IMG/VR virus record: IMGVR_UViG_3300047094_000686 | Span: 1-57,681 of that record | Strand: one strand, 5' to 3' | DNA from: a virus | DNA: 57,681 bases | Part shown: one piece after another, positions 1 through 6,796 of the stretch | Numbering within the stretch: position 1 is the stretch's first letter | How the letters are laid out: each line of letters begins with the position of its first letter | Translations under genes and position numbers: made by a program | Notes under the pieces: generated by a model | Told to the model about the DNA's origin: nothing | What the model saw: the letters and a program-made list of their open reading frames with translations, nothing else | Database searches by the model: none

Positions 1-75
1 TAGGCTCACGCTCTAATTCTTTATTTAATTTGTTATACTATAAGCCTAACAGGGGGGACTGACATTTTGCCTATC

Positions 76-172
76 ACAAATCGGACATGTCGGACATTTC
101 AAAATAAATCTTAGAATAATCGTGTGAGATAAACCACATATGGTCGCTCTATCTGGACAAATCGGACATTTT
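76..172. repeat. Short direct repeats upstream of the first gene
   Basis: The 269 bases before the first gene hold no convincing coding region. They contain repeated copies of the octamer TCGGACAT: at 81-88 and 90-97 in tandem, and again at 162-169. Two of these sit in the longer shared string ACAAATCGGACAT (76-88 and 157-169). The palindrome GACATGTC lies at 84-91. Spaced copies upstream of a gene could be operator or replication-related sites. This is pattern only; no protein or function is implied by sequence alone. Confidence 0.4.
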
Positions 173-233
173 AAATACGTGGATCATACAAATAAAATCT
201 CTATTAACATTTTGGTAGATATGAATATTATAG

Positions 234-261
234 TCGACTAGGATTATATATGGTATATAAT
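234..261 (+). promoter_or_regulatory. Promoter of the first oxygenase gene
   Basis: TATAAT at 256-261 lies 8 nt before the ATG at 270, with TCGACT at 234-239 as a weak -35 (16-nt spacer). There is no Shine-Dalgarno sequence between the -10 box and the start, so the transcript would be leaderless or nearly so. Confidence 0.5.
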
Positions 262-269
262 ATACATAT

Positions 270-995
270 ATGAAAATATCTAATCTTGGTCCAAATATTT
301 GGTATTACGAAAATGCAATACCAGAATCTAAAAAATTTATTTCTTTGCTTAATGAAAATAATGATAATGAAAGAATTACATCCATAATTCCTAAATGGTC
401 TACATGGATGGACGGGGGACCTAAGAAAGATGATTACTCCCAGTGGAATCAAATTGGATCTCCTATGGGAGAGGATAAATTTATTGACTGGGATCGTACA
501 TTAAATGGCTTCGGTAAAATTTGGCCAAAGATACAACCTAACTCAGATGCACATACAGAGGCATATGAGATACTTAAGTTAATAGATATACCATTCAATG
601 AGGTAATTGAGCATTATTGGTCTACCCGCCCAAAACTTCCTAAATTAAATTATGTATCTAAAAATTATCCAGTGAGAAAATATAATACTGGAGCTTCCAT
701 GGGGGCACATATAGACATAAATAAATATAGCCCATCTATGGACATATCAATATTAATATATTTAAACGACGATTACACTGGAGGAGAAATATATTTTAAT
801 GATTTAAATTTGAAAATTAAACCAACTGCTGGCTCTATTTTGATTTTCACTTGCAATCATTTACATGAATCTTTACGCATAGAATCTGGAAATAAATTAT
901 ATATACCTATGTTTGTGCATTCTGAATATGGCATAATAACTGGATTTAGAGAAGAATATAGCGCCATGCTTCCACTTATTAAAAATAAAAAATAA
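270..995 (+). CDS. 2OG/Fe(II)-dependent oxygenase, prolyl-4-hydroxylase-like
   Basis: This 241-residue protein has the C-terminal double-stranded beta-helix signature of the prolyl/lysyl hydroxylase-like 2OG oxygenases. Visible iron ligands are His147 and Asp149 (GAHID) and His199 (HLHES), and Lys209, ten residues after the distal His, is placed to bind 2-oxoglutarate. Between them is the YLNDDYTGGEIYF strand motif shared by the oxygenases at 20-26 kb. The closest relative in the window by eye is the gene at 25627. Known members hydroxylate side chains of Pro, Lys or Asn, consuming O2 and 2OG. The substrate here is unknown; structural proteins of the same phage are candidates. It stands alone, just upstream of two tRNA genes. 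Confidence 0.85.
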   Translation: MKISNLGPNIWYYENAIPESKKFISLLNENNDNERITSIIPKWSTWMDGGPKKDDYSQWNQIGSPMGEDKFIDWDRTLNGFGKIWPKIQPNSDAHTEAYEILKLIDIPFNEVIEHYWSTRPKLPKLNYVSKNYPVRKYNTGASMGAHIDINKYSPSMDISILIYLNDDYTGGEIYFNDLNLKIKPTAGSILIFTCNHLHESLRIESGNKLYIPMFVHSEYGIITGFREEYSAMLPLIKNKK

Positions 996-1051
996 GCTCT
1001 ACTTTTCGACGCACTTTCAATTTCGCACTATATTTAGTATACTGGACATAT

Positions 1052-1124
1052 TGGTCCATAGCTCAGCTGGCAGAGCGCAGAGCTGTTAACTCTGATGTCC
1101 CAGGTTCGAGCCCTGGTGGACCAG
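1052..1124 (+). tRNA. tRNA-Asn (GTT)
   Basis: A complete 73-nt cloverleaf: acceptor TGGTCCA/TGGACCA (7 bp), D-stem GCTC/GAGC, anticodon stem CAGAG/CTCTG around loop CTGTTAA (anticodon GTT), and T-arm CCAGG-TTCGAGC-CCTGG. The discriminator base is G, as in other bacterial tRNA-Asn. A full 3' CCA is not encoded (GCA follows). Confidence 0.95.
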
Positions 1125-1127
1125 CAT

Positions 1128-1199
1128 GGCTTCATCGTCTATCGGTTAGGACATCGCCCTTTCACGGCGGAAAGACGGGTTCGATTCCCGTTGAAGCTA
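1128..1199 (+). tRNA. tRNA-Glu (TTC)
   Basis: A complete 72-nt cloverleaf three bases after tRNA-Asn: acceptor GGCTTCA/TGAAGCT (one G-T pair), anticodon loop CTTTCAC (anticodon TTC), and T-arm ACGGG-TTCGATT-CCCGT. The 3' CCA is not encoded. The pair was probably co-transcribed. Both read codons that are common in this AT-rich genome (AAT, GAA). Confidence 0.95.
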
Positions 1200-1203
1200 C
1201 ATT

Positions 1204-1212
1204 TGATATAAT
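1204..1212 (+). promoter_or_regulatory. Extended -10 promoter, leaderless start
   Basis: TGATATAAT (extended -10, TATAAT at 1207-1212) is followed by 6 nt and then the ATG at 1219. No ribosome binding site fits in between. Confidence 0.6.
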
Positions 1213-1218
1213 GTCAAT

Positions 1219-1860
1219 ATGAGTATACCTAAAGTAATTTGGCAAACACATGAATGGGAATATTCCGATCTTCCAGAAATATATCTAGAAAATAGTAAAA
1301 AATGGCAACAAGAAAATCTAGACTGGGTCTATAGATATCATAGCTCTAAAGACCGTAGAGACTTTTTACTAAATAATAATTTTTTGCAATCTAAAACTGC
1401 CATTACAAGGTACGATAATATGTTTAAACAGCAACAAGCAGATTTTTGGAGAGTGGCTGTAGTTTATTTAAACGGGGGTGCCTATATAGATATGGATTCT
1501 ATTCCTAAAGGCCAAAACATGCTTGATAAGGCCGTAGTGGACGCAGACTCTTTAGGTACACCATATAGCATAATATGTACTTATGACCCAAATCATTTAG
1601 GTGTAGGGTGTAATAATTCTCATTTTATAGGAAAAACAAAATCTGAGTTTTTAAAAAATTTGTTAGATAAGTATTATATAGGTTTTCATAAAGAATGGGA
1701 TTACGAGCTAGATATACAAATAAAAAGATTAGAATTTATAGTCAACTCAATTAATTTCGGCAGAACAGCTTTATATAGAGATGACGTTGCTTTTACCTTT
1801 GGAGAACTTTATCATGGCGATGAATATAAGCCTGAAAACTGGGAAAGTTTGACAATCTAA
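1219..1860 (+). CDS. Glycosyltransferase, GT32-like (DXD sugar transferase)
   Basis: This 213-residue protein opens with IPKVIWQTH (residues 3-11), the typical first strand of GT32/OCH1-like glycosyltransferases. It carries the nucleotide-sugar/metal motif GGAYIDMDS, with DXD at Asp91-Asp93, preceded by the characteristic ADFWRVAVVYLNGG helix. Such enzymes move a sugar from a nucleotide-sugar donor to a glycan or protein acceptor. In a phage with many hydroxylases, hydroxylated residues of structural proteins are possible acceptors; host surface sugars are an alternative. It starts 20 nt after tRNA-Glu from its own apparent promoter. Confidence 0.85.
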   Translation: MSIPKVIWQTHEWEYSDLPEIYLENSKKWQQENLDWVYRYHSSKDRRDFLLNNNFLQSKTAITRYDNMFKQQQADFWRVAVVYLNGGAYIDMDSIPKGQNMLDKAVVDADSLGTPYSIICTYDPNHLGVGCNNSHFIGKTKSEFLKNLLDKYYIGFHKEWDYELDIQIKRLEFIVNSINFGRTALYRDDVAFTFGELYHGDEYKPENWESLTI

Positions 1861-2132
1861 TTTTTTAAATGCTACAATCTTAGCCTTGGACAGTTTTCGG
1901 AGATAATATCAAGGGGTTAAACTCCAAGTGCGACAATGACGGAAGTTATTAGTCTGATGATCTAATCCATAGATTATTCAACCGATGAATTGCAGGCTTA
2001 CAACCTTAAAAGACAATTTCGGGGTCCTTTTACAAAAAAGGGGTGTAGGGGTTGTATGCTCCAAATCTGGAAGTATCCAATTAAAAGAACATAATATAAT
2101 AGATTATAATAATATAAAGATATACTTAGATT
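1861..2132. other. Intergenic region, no recognised gene
   Basis: About 270 bases without a supportable coding region. The inverted pair CTTGGA (1885-1890) / TCCAAG (1923-1928) and GC-richer patches around 2020-2070 suggest folded RNA. I could not fit a tRNA, a tmRNA or the conserved P/Q/R/S elements of a group I intron. It lies directly upstream of an HNH gene, where an intron or mobile-gene flank could be expected. The last 15 bases hold a possible -10 (TATACT, 2121-2126) 6 nt before the HNH start. Confidence 0.35.
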
Positions 2133-2417
2133 ATGAAGTCGGAGAAGACGACTGATCGTAAACATAAAGCTTTTTTGATAGAATATATCCAAAAGCTAAA
2201 GTCTTCTACTCCTTGTATGGATTGTAAAATTTCTTATCCATACTACGTTATGGATTTTGATCATGTCCGTGGGCGTAAGCAAAAAAATGTAATGGAACTC
2301 ATCCCTACATTATCTAAAAAGAAAATAGATGAGGAAATAGCAAAATGCGAAATAGTGTGTTCAAATTGCCACAGAATCAGAACTCATCGAAGGATAGTAA
2401 AAAAAGCGGGGAAATGA
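2133..2417 (+). CDS. HNH endonuclease-like protein
   Basis: This 94-residue protein has a zinc-bound HNH arrangement: Cys28-x2-Cys31, the catalytic-region DFDHVRG (Asp43-His44), then CSNCHRIRTH with Cys76, Cys79, His80 and His85. This is the compact HNH type common as free-standing homing or DNA-nicking genes in phages. The likely role is DNA cleavage, either as a selfish homing gene or in phage DNA metabolism. No intron boundaries are evident. The stop overlaps the next gene's ATG (ATGA), so the two are translationally coupled. Confidence 0.8.
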   Translation: MKSEKTTDRKHKAFLIEYIQKLKSSTPCMDCKISYPYYVMDFDHVRGRKQKNVMELIPTLSKKKIDEEIAKCEIVCSNCHRIRTHRRIVKKAGK

Positions 2418-2548
2418 GAATTTGGGACTTTGATCTTAGACCAATACCAGTAGATCATGAGACTGATTGGGAATACATTAATAGATGCCATAAGGTCCAT
2501 ATATACGTAGTTGGTCCTAATCCTCCAGCTATATGGTGGAGTATATAA
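2414..2548 (+). CDS. Small hypothetical protein (44 aa)
   Basis: The ATG at 2414 overlaps the stop of the HNH gene in an ATGA junction, which decides this start. The product is a soluble, Trp/Pro-containing peptide (MRIWDFDLRPIPVDHE...) with no transmembrane segment or known motif. It ends one base before the next small gene, giving a tight three-gene unit with the HNH protein. I do not recognise a family. Confidence 0.55.
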   Translation: MRIWDFDLRPIPVDHETDWEYINRCHKVHIYVVGPNPPAIWWSI

Positions 2549-2549
2549 T

Positions 2550-2696
2550 ATGCAACTTTGCCACGTATCAGATCATATTTTTGAAAAAAATTCAGAAAAT
2601 CAGCTATTATGTGTTAACTGCAATGTAGGGTATTTAGATTATTTAAAGGCATTAGATCAAGTAGCTGAATCTTTTAGGCAATCTAAAAAAATCTGA
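2550..2696 (+). CDS. Small zinc-ribbon-like protein (48 aa)
   Basis: The product starts MQLCHVSDHIFEK and contains CVNC in the middle. Together with the N-terminal Cys4/His pair this could bind one zinc ion. I chose the ATG at 2550, one base after the upstream stop, rather than an earlier in-frame ATG at 2511 that would lie inside the previous gene. The length and a conserved-looking helix at the C-terminus fit a small phage regulator, but no family is recognised. Confidence 0.6.
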   Translation: MQLCHVSDHIFEKNSENQLLCVNCNVGYLDYLKALDQVAESFRQSKKI

Positions 2697-2702
2697 TATA
2701 AT
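2694..2702 (+). promoter_or_regulatory. Extended -10 promoter, leaderless start
   Basis: TGATATAAT (TATAAT at 2697-2702) overlaps the stop of the previous gene and lies 6 nt before the ATG at 2709. No Shine-Dalgarno sequence is present. Confidence 0.6.
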
Positions 2703-2708
2703 TAATTC

Positions 2709-3341
2709 ATGTCTATATATGATATTTCGCTAAAATCTTGGGATGGTAAAGAAAACATCTTATCAAATTATAAGGGTAAAGTAACCTTAATCACTAATGT
2801 CACTGGAGATTGTGGAAATGCTCCTCAATTTTCTGTAATAGAAACACTATATAAAAAGTACAAAAATGATGGTTTTGAAGTACTAGCTATTCCAACAAAT
2901 GATTATTGTGGTGCAAATTTAACATACGGAGAGCACGTACATGGAACTGAAGATGCTTCGGGAGCTAAAGATTTTGCCGAAAACCTATACAATGTTACAT
3001 ACAATTTTTCTGAACTAATTAGTTCAAATCCAACACCAGAAGAGGTTATTCCTGGTCTAGCTTCAAAATATGGACAAAATCCCGTACACGAAGTATATCA
3101 AGAAATTTTTAATCAAATGGCAGAGTCAGAATATTCCAATAAAAAATATATGTTCGGAAACTTTGAAAAATTTTTATTTGATAAAAATGGAAAATTAATT
3201 AAGCATTACTCTAATGGATCTTTGTTAAATCAAAATTATGAAAATTATTTGATGGGTCTAAGTGATAAGCCTAATGCTGACAGGGCAGATAAAGAATATA
3301 TGCAAATATGCTCAGACATAGAAATGGCGCTAGCTTCTTAA
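2709..3341 (+). CDS. Glutathione-peroxidase-like thioredoxin-fold protein
   Basis: This 210-residue protein matches the glutathione/thioredoxin peroxidase family in layout: LSNYKGKVTLITNVTGDCG with the peroxidatic Cys at residue 35, then the helix FSVIETLYKKYKNDG, the strand VLAIPTNDYCG (family consensus FPCNQFG), and the late GNFEKFLFDKNGK (consensus WNFEKFLID). Family members reduce peroxides. Two positions of the usual catalytic tetrad differ: Gln is replaced by Asp65, and Trp by Gly150 before Asn151. Catalysis may therefore be altered. Cys67 could act as a resolving cysteine. An insert of about 60 residues (roughly 70-140) is longer than usual. Possible roles are oxidative-stress defence or redox control for the Fe(II) enzymes; this is inference. 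Confidence 0.8.
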   Translation: MSIYDISLKSWDGKENILSNYKGKVTLITNVTGDCGNAPQFSVIETLYKKYKNDGFEVLAIPTNDYCGANLTYGEHVHGTEDASGAKDFAENLYNVTYNFSELISSNPTPEEVIPGLASKYGQNPVHEVYQEIFNQMAESEYSNKKYMFGNFEKFLFDKNGKLIKHYSNGSLLNQNYENYLMGLSDKPNADRADKEYMQICSDIEMALAS

Positions 3342-3361
3342 ATAACCAAGTAATATTCTAG

Positions 3362-3390
3362 TTGACTAAGATATATATTAGATATATAAT
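3362..3390 (+). promoter_or_regulatory. Near-consensus promoter, leaderless start
   Basis: TTGACT (3362-3367), a 17-nt spacer and TATAAT (3385-3390) are followed by 6 nt and then the ATG at 3397. This is one of the best sigma70-type promoters in the window, and the predicted transcription start falls on or next to the start codon. Confidence 0.75.
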
Positions 3391-3396
3391 AAATAT

Positions 3397-3480
3397 ATGA
3401 GATCTATTTATCAGAAATTAATAGCAAGTGCTTTAATTATTATGATGGCATACATAGCATTTGCCTACATCTTAGCCTAA
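3397..3480 (+). CDS. 27-residue membrane peptide
   Basis: A very short frame directly behind a strong promoter encodes MRSIYQKLIASALIIMMAYI... ending in a hydrophobic stretch of about 18 residues, enough to span the membrane once with a positively charged N-terminus inside. Phages use such peptides as lysis, superinfection-exclusion or inhibitor proteins, but nothing in the sequence picks one role. The promoter fit is the main support; the length is below what ORF statistics can confirm. Confidence 0.5.
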   Translation: MRSIYQKLIASALIIMMAYIAFAYILA

Positions 3481-3500
3481 ATTTAAAATAGCCTTTAAAA

Positions 3501-3539
3501 GCCTTCTAAGGCCTATATCCCGATTTTCTGGGTATATAG
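3501..3539 (+). other. Two adjacent hairpins in noncoding DNA
   Basis: GCCTT-CT-AAGGC (3501-3512) is followed by CTATATCCC / GGG(T)ATATAG (3513-3521 and 3530-3539) with the loop GATTTTCT. No U-tract follows, so a simple terminator is not certain. The stretch 3481-3589 has no gene; this may be a leader, an RNA stability element or a weak terminator after the 27-residue gene. Confidence 0.4.
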
Positions 3540-3589
3540 CTAGGGGTAAGTATGGGTCTTCTACTTCCGCCGCACTGAAATTTTTGCAA

Positions 3590-3618
3590 TTGCACTTATT
3601 GAGAGGATTTAGTATCCT
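3590..3618 (+). promoter_or_regulatory. Promoter, leaderless start
   Basis: TTGCAC (3590-3595), a 17-nt spacer and TATCCT (3613-3618) are followed by 6 nt and then the ATG at 3625. No ribosome binding site is available. Confidence 0.6.
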
Positions 3619-3624
3619 ATAACT

Positions 3625-4122
3625 ATGGAACAATATATTAGGGGAGATAAGCCCCTCTGGGAGTATCTAAATGAAGAACCTTATACTATCAGACAAAGAA
3701 TGGCTGAATATTTTTTAGCTGACGAACCGTTGGTAATAGATATAGGTACCTATAAAGTTCCACTTAAGACTAATCAACAATTAATATCTATAGATCCACT
3801 TAAGACTTTTGAGGGTGGATACAATAAGGACGTTAAAACATTTTTAAAAGAAGTAAATCCAATTAATTTTTCATTATCTTGTCTAGGACTAGCTATTGAA
3901 GGTGGTCAAGATCAATGGGATGCATTTATAGAATTATTTAAAAGATCTAAGATATCAGTAGTAGAGTATTCTAGGGATGTGCATGATCATTCGTATTTTG
4001 ATCAAATAGAGACCTTGTGTAATTATAAAAAGGTTTATTTTAAAGCATTTTTAGATATGCCAAATGTTGAGGTTGAAGGTATTAAGCCATACCCTAGAAG
4101 AAAATTTTTAGTTTTTAAATGA
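3625..4122 (+). CDS. Methyltransferase-like hypothetical protein
   Basis: This 165-residue protein has a possible truncated class I Rossmann pattern: PLVIDIGTYKVPL (strand, then glycine turn, about residues 35-47) and LISIDPL (next strand ending in an acidic residue). It lacks an obvious full SAM-binding glycine motif, so activity is doubtful. The C-terminal part (SVVEYSRDVHDHSYFDQIETLC) could be the later strands. It overlaps the oppositely oriented methyltransferase gene tail-to-tail by 15 bases, so the two transcripts converge. It could also be an unrelated fold. Confidence 0.55.
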   Translation: MEQYIRGDKPLWEYLNEEPYTIRQRMAEYFLADEPLVIDIGTYKVPLKTNQQLISIDPLKTFEGGYNKDVKTFLKEVNPINFSLSCLGLAIEGGQDQWDAFIELFKRSKISVVEYSRDVHDHSYFDQIETLCNYKKVYFKAFLDMPNVEVEGIKPYPRRKFLVFK

Positions 4123-4716
4123 GTATTGTAAGGTTTCTTCTACACTAATAGGTTTAGGTAATTTATTGTATTTTTCAATATATTCAATAATCTTATTATG
4201 ATCTATACCGTAATTTTTTACTATATCCATATCTGTATTGTAAATCTCTTCCATCTGCCAACCCCAAATAACTGAATAGTTGGGTATATTTTTAGATACC
4301 TTAAATATTTCCTTAGACACTTCAGATAATCGAAGTATCTCATAATGATCAATAAATATACAATCGTAAGATTCATCTGATTTACACTCAGAGGCGTCAT
4401 CAATTATTACTTTTACCTTATTAGGCATTTTATTATTTTTTAAAAAGCATTCTATAACATCTGGATATTTTTCTATAACATGCACTTCTGTGACATTATC
4501 TTTAGAGGCTATCCAATCAGACAATACCCCAAAACCAAATCCAGTAAGCAGTACTTTGCCATATGCTAAATCATAGCATGTATAAAGTTGTTCTCTAGAT
4601 ATGTAAGAATCATCAAATCTCATCCATTCTACCCCATCTACTATAAGGGCATAGGATACTTCTTCTCTTTTTATTATTGTATTATTTACTTGCGTTTCAG
4701 CAAAAACAACCGCCAT
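4108..4716 (-). CDS. SAM-dependent methyltransferase, spermidine-synthase-like fold
   Basis: The 202-residue product carries a clear class I motif: VLLTGFGFGVLSDWIA (Gly59-Gly63) for SAM binding, the acidic end of strand 2 (HVIEKYPD, Glu82), DDAS at 106-109 and the FIDH strand at 121-124. The N-terminal half resembles the polyamine synthase/fused MTase layout. It could methylate a small molecule, a protein or a nucleic acid; the sequence does not say which. The start at 4716 lies inside the end of a small upstream gene on the same strand, so translation may be coupled. Confidence 0.7.
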   Translation of the reverse strand: MAVVFAETQVNNTIIKREEVSYALIVDGVEWMRFDDSYISREQLYTCYDLAYGKVLLTGFGFGVLSDWIASKDNVTEVHVIEKYPDVIECFLKNNKMPNKVKVIIDDASECKSDESYDCIFIDHYEILRLSEVSKEIFKVSKNIPNYSVIWGWQMEEIYNTDMDIVKNYGIDHNKIIEYIEKYNKLPKPISVEETLQYSFKN

Positions 4717-4838
4717 AGTTTTTTTAAAAACCCTTCAAGTTTATTTTGCATTTTAAGCTCAACACTTTCATTTTTATAATGATCTGACTGGAAGTATGGG
4801 CTAAACATTTGATCACTAAAATATCTTCTTGGACTCAT
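4686..4838 (-). CDS. Small basic hypothetical protein (50 aa)
   Basis: The frame begins MSPRRYFSDQMFSPYFQSD and ends in the basic string LWRLFLLKRK. Its ATG sits 6 nt downstream of TATAAT with a 17-nt-spaced TTGGGT -35, the same leaderless layout seen elsewhere here. Its 3' end overlaps the methyltransferase start by 31 nt in another frame. No family is recognised; a DNA- or membrane-associated peptide is possible. Confidence 0.5.
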   Translation of the reverse strand: MSPRRYFSDQMFSPYFQSDHYKNESVELKMQNKLEGFLKKLWRLFLLKRK

Positions 4839-4844
4839 AATATA

Positions 4845-4873
4845 ATTATACACCAATATAGTATAAAACCCAA
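4845..4873 (-). promoter_or_regulatory. Minus-strand promoter, leaderless start
   Basis: Reading the minus strand, TTGGGT (complement of 4868-4873), a 17-nt spacer and TATAAT (complement of 4845-4850) are followed by 6 nt and then the ATG at 4838. The -35 box lies within the terminator stem of the upstream operon. Confidence 0.5.
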
Positions 4874-4898
4874 TCAGAGGCGGATCCGATTGGGTTTT
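4865..4898 (-). terminator. Rho-independent terminator of the minus-strand operon
   Basis: AAAACCCAATC (4865-4875) pairs with GATTGGGTTTT (4888-4898) across a 12-nt loop. On the minus strand the stem ends in GGGTTTT followed by ATAC, suited to ending transcripts coming from the oxygenase genes at 4990-6584. The A/T-flanked stem could also work in the plus direction. Confidence 0.75.
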
Positions 4899-4989
4899 GC
4901 TACTTATTGTAGCTACGTAAGGAGCCTAAGCTCGACCTACAAAATAATTGTATAATTATTATTTTTCAAAGTCAATAAGATAAATTAAA

Positions 4990-5793
4990 TTATTCCTTAG
5001 ATATTCTTTCATTCATAAATTTTGTTTTTTCTTCTATAGTATCAGCAAATTTTGGATTTACTTTAAATGGGCTACACCATTCATCTAATTGTTGCTCTGT
5101 AGGATTTTCGTATTTTCCTATTTGTTCTTGCCATTCTGGGCTTCTGTAGTTATAAAACGTTCCAGGATTATCTTCAGCATTTAATGCAAAATTAGAAAAT
5201 ACAAATCTTGTACCAGAAGTTGTTTTTTTAGTTCCATGATCGTAAGGTTTACAAGCGCCATGTAAAACAACATCTCCAGCCTCTGGCTGAACTACAAGAC
5301 AAGGCTCTTCTAGTCTTTCTTTGCTAATATCTGTTCCATTTTTAATGCTTCCATCTGGATTAATATTTGGGTAAAATAATTCTCCCCCTGTAAATTGTCC
5401 AAAATAGGCAGTCATTCCATATTGTAATGAACAACAAGCAGACCAAGTATCTATTTCAAAAATTTCATCTTCTGCACCCATTCCAGGACTGTCGGCATGA
5501 ACAAACATTCCTTCATCGTGAGGCTCTGCAATCATTAAGCTTCTCATTGGATGTATTACAATTTCTGGATGTATCAGCTCAGACATAAATTTCCAAACAA
5601 GAAAAGTGCTTGGCATAGGGGGGCAAACCTTATCTTCATACCAGTTATTTGTACTCCATATATTTTGAGGCATGGTTCTTTGAAAATCTTTTAAATCCTT
5701 ATTAACCTCATTCATAATTTCTTGAGGAATTATATTTTTGTAAATAAATATTCTATCTGATAGTTTAATACATTTTGGATTGTCGTAAAACAT
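4990..5793 (-). CDS. 2OG/Fe(II)-dependent oxygenase, tandem copy A
   Basis: This 267-residue protein has iron ligands His99 and Asp101 (FVHADSPG) and His186 (YDHGT), with Arg196 ten residues later for 2OG. It contains the strand FTGGELFYPNINPDG and the QPEAGDVVLHGA turn. It is a clear paralogue of the adjacent gene at 5799 (same length region, same motif positions), and the two are separated by 5 bases, so they arose by tandem duplication. Their shared VWKF and NIIP motifs set them apart from the oxygenases at 20-26 kb. The substrate is unknown. It is the last gene before the terminator at 4865-4898. Confidence 0.88.
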   Translation of the reverse strand: MFYDNPKCIKLSDRIFIYKNIIPQEIMNEVNKDLKDFQRTMPQNIWSTNNWYEDKVCPPMPSTFLVWKFMSELIHPEIVIHPMRSLMIAEPHDEGMFVHADSPGMGAEDEIFEIDTWSACCSLQYGMTAYFGQFTGGELFYPNINPDGSIKNGTDISKERLEEPCLVVQPEAGDVVLHGACKPYDHGTKKTTSGTRFVFSNFALNAEDNPGTFYNYRSPEWQEQIGKYENPTEQQLDEWCSPFKVNPKFADTIEEKTKFMNERISKE

Positions 5794-5798
5794 TTTAT

Positions 5799-6584
5799 TT
5801 ATTTGATCTCTTGTTCATATTTTTTAATTATTTTTTCAAATTGAGGATTTGCTTTAAGTGGCGTATTCCAATTATTTAATTGATCACTTGTAGGATTCTT
5901 ATATTTTCCTATTTGATCTTCCCATTCAGGAGTTTTATAATTATAAAAAGTTCCTGGGTTATCTATTCCTAATAAAGCAAAAGTAGAAAATGCAACTCTA
6001 ACCCCAGACCTAGTTTCTCTAGTTCCATGGTCATATGGAGAACATGCCCCATGTATGACTATATCCCCAGGTTCTGGTTGAATTTCTAAACAAGGTTCTT
6101 CAAATCTTTCCTTTGTTGACTTACTATCTTTTTTTATCGTTCCATCTGGATTAATGTTTGGATAAAATAATTGACCGCCAGTAAATTCATTAAAATATGC
6201 AATTGCCCCGTATTCTAATTCGCAACAAGTTGTCCATTGATCTATCTCAGAAAGCATATTACAATTTCCTTTTCCTGGACTATCAGAATGTACGAACATT
6301 CCTTCATCTCCAGGCAAATTAACCATAAAACTGGTTACTGGATGTATGACGAGTTCTGGGTAAATTAAATCAGAAATAAATTTCCATACCAAAAAACTAC
6401 TTTTATAAGATTCGGTCATTTTGTCTTTATACCAATCACGGACGCTCCAGTCATTCTGTAAACTTTCTCTTTCATAAGAAGAAAGATCAGAATTAACTAA
6501 ATCCATTATTTCTTTTGGAATTATATTTTTAAATACGTATATTCTGTCTGATAGCTTAGTGCAATTTGGCTTATTATAAAACAT
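5799..6584 (-). CDS. 2OG/Fe(II)-dependent oxygenase, tandem copy B
   Basis: This 261-residue paralogue of the 4990 gene has iron ligands His99, Asp101 (FVHSDSPG) and His186 (YDHGT) and 2OG-binding Arg196, all intact. It shares the FTGGQLFYPNINPDG strand and the EPGDIVIHGACSPYDHGT segment. The two copies differ across most of their surface while keeping the active site, which suggests different substrates rather than redundancy. It starts 6 nt after an extended -10 box (TGGTATAAT), so it can be transcribed independently of the lysis genes upstream. Confidence 0.88.
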   Translation of the reverse strand: MFYNKPNCTKLSDRIYVFKNIIPKEIMDLVNSDLSSYERESLQNDWSVRDWYKDKMTESYKSSFLVWKFISDLIYPELVIHPVTSFMVNLPGDEGMFVHSDSPGKGNCNMLSEIDQWTTCCELEYGAIAYFNEFTGGQLFYPNINPDGTIKKDSKSTKERFEEPCLEIQPEPGDIVIHGACSPYDHGTRETRSGVRVAFSTFALLGIDNPGTFYNYKTPEWEDQIGKYKNPTSDQLNNWNTPLKANPQFEKIIKKYEQEIK

Positions 6585-6590
6585 ATAATA

Positions 6591-6599
6591 ATTATACCA
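6591..6599 (-). promoter_or_regulatory. Minus-strand extended -10 promoter, leaderless start
   Basis: The complement of 6591-6599 reads TGGTATAAT. Six bases later comes the ATG at 6584. No Shine-Dalgarno sequence lies between. Confidence 0.6.
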
Positions 6600-6610
6600 C
6601 TTATATATTT

Positions 6611-6796
6611 TTATTTAATAATTGATTTTTCTACTAATCTATCATACATACTTGATGATATTGCTTCAAAAGAAGGTTTTCCTTGTTCTATGTGCTGCTC
6701 AGACTCTTCATCAGAAATTCCAGCATTAGAATATATCAATCTCATATCTTCAATAAAGCCATCAACCATTATTTTTATTACTTCTTCTTTATTCAT
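6611..6796 (-). CDS. Small acidic hypothetical protein (61 aa)
   Basis: The product MNKEEVIKIMVDGFIEDMRL... is acidic, mostly helical in appearance, and has no recognised motif. I chose the ATG at 6796 because GGAG lies 8 nt upstream; an earlier in-frame ATG at 6808 lacks a ribosome site and would add four residues. It overlaps the end of the preceding gene by 8 bases, so the small genes at 6611-7215 form one translational unit downstream of the lytic enzyme. Confidence 0.6.
   Translation of the reverse strand: MNKEEVIKIMVDGFIEDMRLIYSNAGISDEESEQHIEQGKPSFEAISSSMYDRLVEKSIIK

Noticed and set aside
1861-2132. Group I intron or extra tRNA upstream of the HNH gene
   Set aside because: No P/Q/R/S core, splice context or third cloverleaf could be fitted; kept only as an unexplained region.
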